The notes beneath the pieces were generated by a model, which was not told the DNA's origin, searched no databases, and worked only from the letters and a program-made list of their open reading frames with translations. Positions 6,304 through 13,865 of a stretch of 34,347 bases of DNA are shown one piece after another (position 1 is the first letter of the stretch; each line of letters starts with the position of its first letter). The DNA lies in NCBI GenBank assembly GCA_963632935.1, contig CAVGWA010000013.1, positions 1 to 34,347 of the forward strand. The letters run 5' to 3'. This DNA is from Coprosoma sp963632935. Its GTDB lineage: Bacteria; Bacillota_I; Bacilli_A; RF39; UBA660. A program made the translations under genes and the position numbers.

Positions 6304-8466
6304 GTGACCAAACGTAGACAAAAAAATATAGAATGGAAAACACCAAAAAAAATATTTCTTGTTTTTTTGTTTTTTATATTGGTCTTATTTATTAGATATT
6401 GTTATCTAGCACTTTCACCAACAATAAATGGAAGAAATATGAAACAATTTGCAGCTAATAGAAATACTGTTTCCATGATTTTAACGGCTAAAAGAGGAAC
6501 AATATATGATATGAGTGGTAATGTTTTAGCTCATAATGTAACTTCTTATACTTTAATTGCTTATTTAGATGAAAGTAGAACTACTGGAAGTAAAATAAAT
6601 TATGTAAAAGATATAGATACTACAGCTAAATCTTTAGCTCAAGTTTTAGAAGCTGATGAAAGTAAAATTAAAGATATTTTACAAAATGGTAAAGATAAAG
6701 GTAAATATCAAGTTGAATTTGGTACAATTGGTAAAAGTATTACTGAAATTAAAAAAAGTGAAATTGAAAAATTAAATTTACCGGGTATAGATTTTGAAGA
6801 AACTTATAAAAGGTATTATCCAAATGGTGATTTTGCTTCTTATATTTTAGGGTATGCTAAAACAAATGAAACAACAGATAAAAATGGCAAGACAACTTCT
6901 ACTATAGAAGGAGAACTCGGTATTGAAGCTAAATTTAATGATGAACTAAAAGGTACTGATGGCTATTTTATGTATCAGCAAGATCGTTTTGGTTATAAAA
7001 TACCGGATACTTATGAGAAAAAAATTTCAGCTTTAGATGGTAAAAATATATATTTAACTTTAGATTCTACAATTCAAAGATTTGCTGAAACAGAAGTGCA
7101 AAGTATTAGCACTGAATATAGTCCTGAGTGGTCATTAATTACTGTTATGGATGCTAAAACTGGAGATATTTTGGCTTCGGCATCAACGCCATCTTTTAAT
7201 CCTAATTTAAGAAATATAACTAGTTATGAAAATCCATTAGTATCAAATGCTTTTGAACCGGGTTCTACTATGAAAATATATACTTATATGTGTGCTATTG
7301 ATAAAGGAACATATAATGGTGATGAAACATTTAAATCAGGTAGTATTGAAGTGGCTGATGCAGTTATTAAAGATTGGAATAATACTGGTTGGGGTAGTAT
7401 TACATATGATAAAGGATTTGAATATTCTTCTAATGTTGGTGTTACTAATATTGTAAATCATTTTATTGATAAAGATGAACTTAAAAATTGTTTTAAAAAA
7501 TATGGTTTTGGTAAATCAACAGGAATTGACCTATCAAGGGAATTAACTGGCAATTTGGGATTTAAATATCCTGTTGAAGTTGCTAACGCAGCTTTTGGTC
7601 AAGGTATTAATACTACACCTATTCAACATTTGAAGGCTTTAACCATAATTGCAAATGATGGCCAAGCACTAACACCTCATATTGTATCTAAAATTGTAGA
7701 TCCAAATACTGGTAAAACAACATATAAAAGAAAAATAGAAAAATCAGAAAGATTAGTTAAACAAACAACTATTAATAAAATTAAAGATCTTATGTATAAT
7801 GTTGTTAATAATGAAGATAGTGCAACTACTGGTAAAGCATATCGTATAGAAGGCTTTGATATTATTGGAAAAACAGGTACATCACAAATATATAATGAAA
7901 AAACAGGTGGTTACCTTCATGGGTCTAATGACTATATATATTCTTTTGCAGGAATGTATCCTAAAGATAATCCTGAAATTATTATATATGCTGCAGTTAA
8001 AAAACCTAATGTAGGAACTTCTAAAGTACTTAGTAATTCTATTAATAGTTTAATGAAAAACATAGCTAAATATAAAAATATGTTTAATAATAATTCTAAT
8101 AACAATAGTAGTGTAACATCATTAAAGTTGGATTCATACATTAATAAAAAAACAAGTGATGTTAAAAAAATAATGGATGATAATAATATAAAAACAACTA
8201 TTATTGGTAGTGGCAATAAAATTATAAATCAATATCCAAATAAAGGTGAAACGGTTCTTTCGTATGATACAGTGTTTTTAATAACCAATGCAGATGAAGG
8301 AAAAATGCCTAATATTATTGGATATACTAGAAGTGATGTTATTTATTTAATGAAAACTTTAGGATTTAAATATGAAATTGAAGGTTACGGTTATGTTACA
8401 GCACAAAGTATTAAAGAAGGAGATTTAGTTGGGGATAATACAGTAAAGATAACATTAAGCAGTTAA
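6304..8466 (+). CDS. Division-type class B penicillin-binding protein with two PASTA domains
   Basis: A D,D-transpeptidase that cross-links peptidoglycan, of the FtsI/PBP2B/SpoVD group. The start is GTG at 6304 behind AGAGGTG. Residues 17-35 form the membrane anchor, about 55-235 the dimerisation domain, and about 260-590 the transpeptidase with SxxK 'STMK' (Ser321), SxN 'SSN' (375-377, with Ser376 the second position) and 'KTGT' (523-526). Two C-terminal PASTA modules follow (about 603-660 and 664-720), as in PBP2B/PBP2x of Gram-positives. It is the last gene of the mraZ unit; mraY, ftsW, murG and ftsZ do not follow here. PBP2B versus SpoVD cannot be decided from sequence alone. Confidence 0.95.
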   Translation: MTKRRQKNIEWKTPKKIFLVFLFFILVLFIRYCYLALSPTINGRNMKQFAANRNTVSMILTAKRGTIYDMSGNVLAHNVTSYTLIAYLDESRTTGSKINYVKDIDTTAKSLAQVLEADESKIKDILQNGKDKGKYQVEFGTIGKSITEIKKSEIEKLNLPGIDFEETYKRYYPNGDFASYILGYAKTNETTDKNGKTTSTIEGELGIEAKFNDELKGTDGYFMYQQDRFGYKIPDTYEKKISALDGKNIYLTLDSTIQRFAETEVQSISTEYSPEWSLITVMDAKTGDILASASTPSFNPNLRNITSYENPLVSNAFEPGSTMKIYTYMCAIDKGTYNGDETFKSGSIEVADAVIKDWNNTGWGSITYDKGFEYSSNVGVTNIVNHFIDKDELKNCFKKYGFGKSTGIDLSRELTGNLGFKYPVEVANAAFGQGINTTPIQHLKALTIIANDGQALTPHIVSKIVDPNTGKTTYKRKIEKSERLVKQTTINKIKDLMYNVVNNEDSATTGKAYRIEGFDIIGKTGTSQIYNEKTGGYLHGSNDYIYSFAGMYPKDNPEIIIYAAVKKPNVGTSKVLSNSINSLMKNIAKYKNMFNNNSNNNSSVTSLKLDSYINKKTSDVKKIMDDNNIKTTIIGSGNKIINQYPNKGETVLSYDTVFLITNADEGKMPNIIGYTRSDVIYLMKTLGFKYEIEGYGYVTAQSIKEGDLVGDNTVKITLSS

Positions 8467-8533
8467 AAAATAATGTAAATTTGATATAAATAATTATAGT
8501 TTTATATTCTAAATAATTTTTATTATTAATAAA

Positions 8534-8566
8534 GGTCGTATAAATTATATTTATACGGTCATTTTT
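8534..8566 (+). terminator. Terminator after the PBP gene
   Basis: CGTATAAAT (8537-8545) pairs perfectly with ATTTATACG (8549-8557). Three further pairs including G-U extend the stem outward, and ATTTTT follows. It ends the division operon. Confidence 0.85.
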
Positions 8567-8691
8567 AGTTGAAAAATAAATACATATGTACTATTTTTAA
8601 TCAAAAATTAACAAATTTATCCTAAAAAAATAAAAAATATGATTATCTAAGTTTTGTCAAATTCAAAAATATATGATATTATAATCACGAC

Positions 8692-8715
8692 AAAAAGAAC
8701 TGAGTTTTCTCAATT
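8692..8715 (-). terminator. Terminator downstream of the IS110 transposase
   Basis: On the minus strand AATTGAG and CTCAGTT (8715-8709 and 8704-8698) form a seven-pair stem with an AAAA loop, followed by CTTTTT. The one non-Watson-Crick pair is U-G on the minus strand but C-A on the plus strand, which supports minus-strand use. It lies just after the transposase stop at 8736. Confidence 0.6.
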
Positions 8716-8735
8716 TTTAAAAATTTTGGTAAAGT

Positions 8736-9923
8736 CTATTTGTTTTTATATAGACAATCTGAAGAACATAATTTATAAATGGTTTTACATAATTTTGTTT
8801 CGCAGGCAATTATGCATTTATAATGGTGTTTACCTTCGGATTGTTTTTTTCTAAAAAATAAATAAATTGGATTAGTTTTATCTACATGAGCAGATATTTG
8901 AATAATAGTAGTTACAACATTAAATAAAATGGTTCTACCAAATTTACAACCAGTTTTGGAAATTGGGCCATGATAAGCAGAAACACCAGATTGGAATGTA
9001 ACTGAATCAATACCAATAAAAGATATAAATTAATATTTATCATCAAATCTTGTTATATCTCCAACTTCAGCCAAGAATAAAGCAGTGGAAAATTCTCCAA
9101 ATCCAGGAACAGAATTAATAATTTTAAATAATTTTTTATCTTTCATTTCACTGATTAATTGATTTTTAATTTTGCTTATTTCAGACTTATGATATTGAAT
9201 CATTTCAATTGTTTGAACTAAATTTTGAACTTGACATGAATCAAAACAAACAAAGCACAATGAATTAGAAGCAAGTTCTTTCATTTTTAGAACTTTATTT
9301 TTAAACCTATATGCTTGTGTAGTACCATTTTTCTCTTTTAAATAATTCATTAAATAATCAATACGTCTATTAACAAATAAAACAGGGCGAGGGAAATCAT
9401 GTATAAAATTCAGAACTAAATCATCATATAAATCATTAAAAATAAGATTAAATTCAGGAAAAACAATTTCAACTAATTGTTTATATCTATTCTTTAATCT
9501 GGTTTGTCCTTCAACTAATGACCAATATTGTCGAGCAAGTGGATTATACATAAAGTATTCATCGTTTTTATAATAAAAATTATCGATTGTTCCTAAATAA
9601 CATCTAGCAATTTTGAAACAATCTAATTTATCAGTTTTAGATTTATTTAAAGTATCCTTAAATTGTTTAACTAGTTTAGGATTCATAACAACAGTATCAA
9701 TAACTTTAGATCTAAAATAATTTTCAACTGGCAAATGATAAATAGAAGTAGATTCCATTACAACAATTAAATTAGGATAATCTTTAATTAAATTAAATAA
9801 ATTGTCAAAATCTTTTTTATTATGTTCAATTAAAGTTGGTTCAATAATAATATTTTTTAATTCATCAATAAAACAATAAACACTTTTACCTTTAGCAATA
9901 TCAAAACTTAAAATATGTTTCAT
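8736..9923 (-). pseudogene. IS110-family transposase interrupted by one nonsense codon
   Basis: IS110 recombinases use an N-terminal RuvC-like DEDD domain and a C-terminal domain with a catalytic serine, guided by a bridge RNA. The N-terminal domain has D8 (LSFDIAKG), E57 (VVMESTS), D98 and D101 (SKTDKLDC). The C-terminal domain begins with 'IINSVPGFGEFSTALFLAEVGD'-type sequence (helix-hairpin-helix, near 268-288). A TAA at 9030-9032 (codon 298) ends the frame, but the same frame continues with 'FISFIGIDSVTFQSGVSAYHG' (shown here to Gly, serine at position 312) and runs to a TAG at 8736, about 395 residues in total, the normal family length. A single base change separates it from an intact gene. 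The start follows GAAAGGAAA. Confidence 0.9.
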
Positions 9924-9929
9924 AAAAAT

Positions 9930-10110
9930 TTCCTTTCTCTAATATTTCGGTTAACACCTTATTGAATTACCTATATTCCTACATGCTTAATCATCCGAAC
10001 TCTAATATTAAAATTAGTTTCCATTATCTACAACCGAATTAATAAATAATTATATGGCAGACATTCACATTTACGCACTCGAAGTGCCTGTTATACTCCA
10101 TCTTTACCGA
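9930..10110 (-). ncRNA. Candidate IS110 bridge RNA region
   Basis: Elements of the IS110 group carry a guide (bridge) RNA of roughly 180 nt in the noncoding left end directly upstream of the transposase. The 190 bases upstream of this transposase hold no gene and are structured on the minus strand: GCACT/AGTGC around a TCG loop (10086-10074), a long-range perfect seven-pair stem AACCGAA/TTCGGTT complement (10032-10038 with 9946-9952), and a CTAAT/ATTAG hairpin inside it (about 9999-10015). Boundaries and the target- and donor-binding loops cannot be assigned without the element ends. The call follows from family knowledge plus position. Confidence 0.5.
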
Positions 10111-10156
10111 TGTTTGTTATAATAACAAAAAACATAAAAAAATCAAAATTTTAACT

Positions 10157-10184
10157 TTGAAATCTTTATGTTTAACATTATACA
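10157..10184 (+). promoter_or_regulatory. Candidate promoter of the noncoding RNA
   Basis: TTGAAA (10157-10162) and TATACA (10179-10184) are 16 bp apart. Transcription would begin near 10191, ahead of the structured GC-richer stretch. Confidence 0.45.
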
Positions 10185-10448
10185 TGTCATCTAATATCAC
10201 ATTAACAGGAGAAGGAACTGAGGGTAGTCCATATACTTTGAATTGAGGCCAATAAAAAACGGAGAACATTCGTAAGCCTCCGAAAAGAGACGCATAAGCG
10301 GGGCTAGCGAAGTGCATACCTCGCCAAAAGTTCAGGCTTGAACTTAGCACAAGTCTGAACAGGCTTTTCCACACATCATCAAGCACAAAAAAGGTCAATG
10401 GGCCTTGTATAATATGGTGTGTAAATTATTTATATTAATTAAACAATT

Positions 10449-10553
10449 TTATAAATCCTAAAGAGAGTAATTAATTATAATTAGTTACTCTAATAGGGTT
10501 TATAAGAAATAAAAAGTTTTTTCTCTATGCATATAATAAAAACTTATAAACCC
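10449..10553 (+). repeat. Long inverted repeat with a mutually exclusive second stem
   Basis: Bases 10449-10460 pair with 10494-10505 and 10464-10475 with 10480-10491, giving 24 pairs around a small internal loop and a four-base tip. Two of these are U-G on the plus strand. The right foot GGGTTTATAAG (10496-10506) is also a perfect 11-pair partner of CTTATAAACCC (10543-10553). Only one of the two structures can form at a time. Confidence 0.75.
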
Positions 10554-10559
10554 ATTAAT

Positions 10560-10584
10560 AAAGACGAAAATAATTCGTCTTTTT
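10560..10584 (+). terminator. Terminator of the noncoding unit
   Basis: AAGACGAA (10561-10568) pairs perfectly with TTCGTCTT (10574-10581) around AATAA, followed by T residues to 10584. Confidence 0.8.
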
Positions 10585-10639
10585 CATGCTGTGAATGTTA
10601 ATATAAAAAGTCATAACTTTGTACTATTTATGGTTGTTT

Positions 10640-10647
10640 TTAATTTA
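10640..10647. repeat. Left copy of the 8-bp ISL3 target duplication
   Basis: TTAATTTA directly precedes the left inverted repeat and is repeated exactly at 12288-12295. Eight bases is the expected duplication length for ISL3-family elements. Confidence 0.9.
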
Positions 10648-10672
10648 GGCTCTTCTAAATCCAGTGGAGAGT
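10648..10672 (+). repeat. Left inverted repeat of the ISL3 element
   Basis: Begins GGCTCTTCTAAATCC. It matches the complement of 12263-12287 at 21 of 25 positions. Confidence 0.9.
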
Positions 10673-10711
10673 ACCATCAAAAATCTTCTAATTTTAGTGG
10701 GGAGCTAATAT

Positions 10712-10743
10712 AAAAAAAGCGGCAAATAAATTTGCTGCTTTTT
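10712..10743 (+). terminator. Terminator-like hairpin inside the left end of the ISL3 element
   Basis: AGCGGCAAA (10718-10726) pairs with TTTGCTGCT (10731-10739) with one G-U pair, flanked by A and T runs that extend the stem and give a U tail. Placed ahead of the transposase, it would block read-through from the neighbouring transcript. Confidence 0.7.
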
Positions 10744-10833
10744 GTGTGAAATAAATGTTATAATTTAGTTGTAATACGGAATTATAAAATATTTCACACA
10801 TTAATTTTAACATATATTAAAATTGATTAAAAT

Positions 10834-12086
10834 ATGTATTTGCTAGAAAGGGATTATCTTTTGGAAAAAGATGTACTAAAATTATTAGAACTTGAAACTA
10901 ACAAATATAAAATTGTAAAAATGTCAAATGAAATAGTTAAAAATCAAAAGATTATTTTAATAAAATGTATTACTAAAAAATATAGATGTCATATTTGCAA
11001 TAAATTTACTTCATCAATTCATGATACATTAAAGCCAATCAAATTAAAACATTTAACTATTATAGATGTATTAAACGAAATTCATATTATAAAAAAACGC
11101 TTTATTTGTCATAATTGTAATAAACGATTTATAGAACCAATAACCATAAATAATAAAAAAATATTTATTGCAATATAATTTATCAATGAAATATATAGGA
11201 CAAATAAACGGGGTATCTGATATAACAGTAAGGAATGAGTTAATAGAAGCTATTAAGGAATATCCTGAGTATATTAAAAATTTATCAAAAGTAATTTCAA
11301 TTGATGAATTTAAAGCCGATACTGATTATGGAAAGTATGTATGCATTATTAATGATCCAATACATAAGAAAACAATAGATATTTTGCCAAGTAGAAGGAA
11401 AGATTATTTAATAAATTATTTAACAAAAGTAAATAATAGACATTCAGTAGAATATGTAATGTCTGATATGTATGAACCATATTTAATAGTTACGAAGGTA
11501 ATGTTTCCAAAGGCAAAATATGTAGTTGATAGATATCATTATGTTGAACATGTAATGGATGATTTAGATGGAGTAAGAAAAAGATTACAAAATGAATATG
11601 GAGAAAAATCAAGAAAATATAAAATACTAAAAAATAAAAAATGTTTCATTATTAAGAAGTTATTTTAATGATATTTCATGGTATACATATACAAGAAGAT
11701 ATAAAAATGGTCATATGATTGAAAGACTAAGAATAGATGTTTTAAATGAAATGCTTGAAATATCAGATGAATTGAATAGAAGCTATCAGCTGAAAGAAAC
11801 ATTTTTGGATATAGTAAATCATAGTACATATGAAACGGCTAAGAAAGATTTACTTGCATGGATTTTAACATATGAATCAAAAATAGATGAAATGATAATA
11901 GCTGGTAAAACGATTGAAAATTGACTTGAATATATTGTTAATTCATTTTTAGATGATAATGGTTATACAGAAGGATTAAATAATAAAATTAAAGTAATAA
12001 AAAGAGTAGGATTTGGATATAAAAATTTTAAATTTTTTAGACTAAGATTATTATATATTTTAAGAGAAAAAATTAGTGGTAAATAA
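10834..12086 (+). pseudogene. ISL3-family transposase, two frameshifts and one nonsense codon
   Basis: The N-terminal part (10834-11178) has the ISL3 zinc-binding region: CHIC (residues 50-53) and CHNC (90-93). A frameshift near 11160 moves into the DDE domain, with 'VISIDEFKADTDYGKY' (first Asp), 'YVMSDMYEPY' (second Asp) and 'VVDRYHYVEHVMDDLDGVRK'. A second shift at an A-rich run near 11636-11643 moves into a frame reading 'SLLRSYFNDISWYTYTRRY'. TGA at 11922-11924 then replaces the TGG Trp codon present in the relic at 1187-1395. The last part holds the catalytic Glu (TEGLNNK) and ends at TAA 12084-12086. The protein cannot be made from this copy. Confidence 0.93.
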
Positions 12087-12262
12087 ACAATAAAATTTGA
12101 AAAGTATAAAAAATTAGGAATTCATTTTTTTAAAAACTCAAAAAATAGGAATTAAAAAATTCAAAAAAGTTAGTTTCAAAAATCTAAAAAAAACAGGTAT
12201 TAAAATTTGAGTGAAAAAATATCCGTTTTTACTTTGATATTTAAGGCTAAAATAAAGATTTA

Positions 12263-12287
12263 ACTCCCCAGTGAATTTAGAAGAACC
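12263..12287 (-). repeat. Right inverted repeat of the ISL3 element
   Basis: On the minus strand it begins GGTTCTTCTAAATTC, matching the left end at 21 of 25 positions. Confidence 0.9.
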
Positions 12288-12295
12288 TTAATTTA
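12288..12295. repeat. Right copy of the 8-bp ISL3 target duplication
   Basis: TTAATTTA directly follows the right inverted repeat and is identical to 10640-10647. Confidence 0.9.
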
Positions 12296-12322
12296 ACTGT
12301 GGTATATGTTTTTAAATATTGA

Positions 12323-12351
12323 TTGTCAAATAATATAAAAAAAGATATAAT
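12323..12351 (+). promoter_or_regulatory. Promoter of the lipoprotein-capA pair
   Basis: TTGTCA (12323-12328) and TATAAT (12346-12351) are 17 bp apart. It lies outside the ISL3 element, so the insertion left these genes their own promoter. Confidence 0.75.
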
Positions 12352-12371
12352 CAAGGTAAGGAGAGAGTGGT

Positions 12372-12641
12372 ATGAAAAAAATTTTATTAGTTTTATGTTT
12401 ATTTATTTTAACTGGATGTTCAAAAGGTGAGAACATGGAGTGTACAATTAATGGTAAGAAAGCTATTTTTACTTTGAAAAATGGTATTGTAAGTGCTTAT
12501 GTTTTAGATGGGAAAAGTAAGGGTAGATCAGAGATTGATGAGTTAAATGGTACATATTTTACCAGTAGTAAAACAAATGAAGAGGGAAAGTTAGTTTTAA
12601 AAAACTATGTAAGTTCTATTGGTGGCAGTTGTAATGAATAG
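12372..12641 (+). CDS. Small lipoprotein of unknown function
   Basis: The 89-residue product has a lipoprotein signal: Lys-Lys, a hydrophobic stretch and the lipobox LTGC with the modified Cys at 16. The mature part is about 73 residues, predicted mostly beta, with two further cysteines (in MECTING and GGSCNE) that could form a disulfide. I do not recognise a family; short lipoproteins with this kind of beta-rich body are common in uncultured Bacillota. The start has GGAGAGAG upstream. It overlaps the next gene by eight bases, so the two are co-translated. Confidence 0.75.
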   Translation: MKKILLVLCLFILTGCSKGENMECTINGKKAIFTLKNGIVSAYVLDGKSKGRSEIDELNGTYFTSSKTNEEGKLVLKNYVSSIGGSCNE

Positions 12642-13806
12642 ACATCAGTATAAAAAAATTTATAGAAGAAGAATTATCAGATTATTTTTATTTATTTTAA
12701 TATTTATATGTGGTATTGTTTTAATTAAAAATTCTACTCATAAAGATAAAAGTAGTGAGAAGACTGTTAAAAAGAGCGAAGTAAAAGAAAGTAAATTATC
12801 TTTAGTTATGGTAGGCGATGGATTACTGCATAGTTCTGTTTATAAGGATGCTTATCAAAATGGTGTTTATGATTTTTCTACTCAATTGCAATATATAAAA
12901 CCTATTATTAAAAATTATGATTTAGCTTTTTATAATCAAGAAAGTATTTTAGGTGGTAGTGAAATTGGCCTTTCTGATTATCCCACTTTTAACTCACCAC
13001 AAGAATTTGGCGATGATATGTTAGATATGGGATTTAATTTAGTTTCACTTGCTAATAATCACACATTAGATAGAGGTGTAAATGGTGTAGAACATTCTTG
13101 TGAATATTGGTCTAAACATAAAGATATTTTATGGGCAGGAAGTTATTGTTCTTCTGAAGATGCAAGTGAGATAAAAATAAAAGAAAAGAATAATATAAAA
13201 TACACTTTACTTGCTTATACATATGGTACTAATGGTATTAAAGTTCCAGAAGGTAAGGATTATTTAGTAAATATATATAGTGATGAGAAAGCTAAAAGTG
13301 ATATAGAAAAAGTAAGAGATAAGGTTGATTTATTAATCGTTTCAATGCACTGGGGAACTGAATATAAATTAGAACCAACAGAGGAACAAAAAAGACAAGC
13401 TGAATATTTATCAAAATTAGGTGTCGATATTATTATAGGAACTCATCCACATGTGGTTGAACCTATAACTTATATAAATAATACATTAGTAATTTATTCG
13501 TTGGGTAATTTTATATCTGCCCAAAGTACTAATAGTGATTATAGTGCTCTTGTTGAACTTATGAGTTCAGTTGATATAATAAAAACAGAAAAAAATGGTA
13601 AATCATCAATTAAATTAGATAATTTAAATAATGAACTTTTATATAATTATTATAAAAAATCTTCTACCAAATGGTATGAATTTAGGGTTATTCCTTTTAG
13701 TCAAATGAATTCGTCTTATAATAGTGATTATCAAAGATTATATGAAAAATATAGTAATATTGTTAAAATGTATAATAGTGATATTAAGATAAATAGTATA
13801 AATTAA
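12634..13806 (+). CDS. CapA-family (PGA_cap) metallophosphatase-like protein
   Basis: CapA/PgsA-type proteins have a calcineurin-like metallophosphatase fold and are linked to poly-gamma-glutamate capsule or other envelope polymers. The 390-residue product has a cytoplasmic basic head, one membrane helix (about 15-32) and an extracellular domain. That domain carries 'LVMVGDGLLH', 'YNQES', 'LANNHTLDRG', 'VSMHWGTEY' and 'GTHPHVVEP', the metal-site blocks of the family. I chose ATG 12634 over the in-frame GTG at 12619, because it gives a normal basic N-terminus and overlaps the upstream stop. No pgsB/pgsC or capB/capC partner is nearby, so a capsule role is not supported by context. Confidence 0.88.
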   Translation: MNRHQYKKIYRRRIIRLFLFILIFICGIVLIKNSTHKDKSSEKTVKKSEVKESKLSLVMVGDGLLHSSVYKDAYQNGVYDFSTQLQYIKPIIKNYDLAFYNQESILGGSEIGLSDYPTFNSPQEFGDDMLDMGFNLVSLANNHTLDRGVNGVEHSCEYWSKHKDILWAGSYCSSEDASEIKIKEKNNIKYTLLAYTYGTNGIKVPEGKDYLVNIYSDEKAKSDIEKVRDKVDLLIVSMHWGTEYKLEPTEEQKRQAEYLSKLGVDIIIGTHPHVVEPITYINNTLVIYSLGNFISAQSTNSDYSALVELMSSVDIIKTEKNGKSSIKLDNLNNELLYNYYKKSSTKWYEFRVIPFSQMNSSYNSDYQRLYEKYSNIVKMYNSDIKINSIN

Positions 13807-13820
13807 TGTACTTTTTTTCT

Positions 13821-13848
13821 TTGAAGTAATTTTAAATTAGTGTATAAT
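13821..13848 (+). promoter_or_regulatory. Promoter of mutL
   Basis: TTGAAG (13821-13826) and TATAAT (13843-13848) are 16 bp apart, 18 bases before the start codon. Confidence 0.65.
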
Positions 13849-13865
13849 TTATTTTAGGTGGTAAA

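Larger units (their letters stand above)
10191..10584 (+). ncRNA. Unidentified structured noncoding RNA candidate
   Basis: No plus-strand gene is present, yet the stretch is much richer in G and C than its surroundings and folds well. Helices: CCAT 10229-10232 with ATGG 10414-10417, ATAC 10233-10236 with GTAT 10407-10410, AGGCC 10246-10250 with GGCCT 10401-10405 (these close a domain); CGGAG 10260-10264 with CTCCG 10278-10282; GCGGGG 10298-10303 with CCTCGC 10319-10324; an 11-pair stem 10330-10340 with 10350-10360. Downstream is a long hairpin (10449-10505) and a terminator (10560-10584). Non-Watson-Crick pairs are G-U on the plus strand throughout, which would be A-C on the minus strand. I do not recognise it as RNase P, tmRNA, SRP or 6S RNA. 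Promoter, folded body and terminator together suggest a transcript of about 390 nt. Confidence 0.5.
10648..12287 (+). mobile_element. ISL3-family insertion sequence, complete ends, 1640 bp
   Basis: The left end 10648-10672 and right end 12263-12287 are 25-bp imperfect inverted repeats (21 of 25 matching, both starting GGYTCTTCTAAAT). They are flanked by a perfect 8-bp direct repeat. Inside are a terminator-like hairpin, the broken transposase gene and about 175 bp of AT-rich right-end DNA in which I see nothing else. A second copy of the end-like sequence CTTCTAA...AGTGG.GAG occurs at about 10684-10704, which may be an extra transposase binding site. Confidence 0.92.

Noticed and set aside
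7932..8216. Minus-strand frame inside the PBP gene
   Set aside because: It is a shadow of the PBP gene and shows only low-complexity Leu/Ile sequence. The same reasoning removes the antisense frames inside mutL, pnp, the surface proteins, the FxLYD-like gene and the pilus ATPase.
8654..8854. Plus-strand frame of 66 codons
   Set aside because: It lies antisense to the end of the IS110 transposase and its terminator, and its composition (Ile, Lys, Phe) is that of random AT-rich sequence.
10117..10398. Minus-strand frame of 93 codons across the GC-richer stretch
   Set aside because: It has no convincing ribosome site or recognisable family, begins in the middle of a predicted RNA helix, and the pairing pattern favours a plus-strand RNA. 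I kept the RNA interpretation, though translation cannot be fully excluded.
10191..10584. Identification of the structured RNA as RNase P or tmRNA
   Set aside because: The universal core segments of RNase P (GAGGAAAGTCC, ACAGAAA) and the tRNA-like end of tmRNA are absent.
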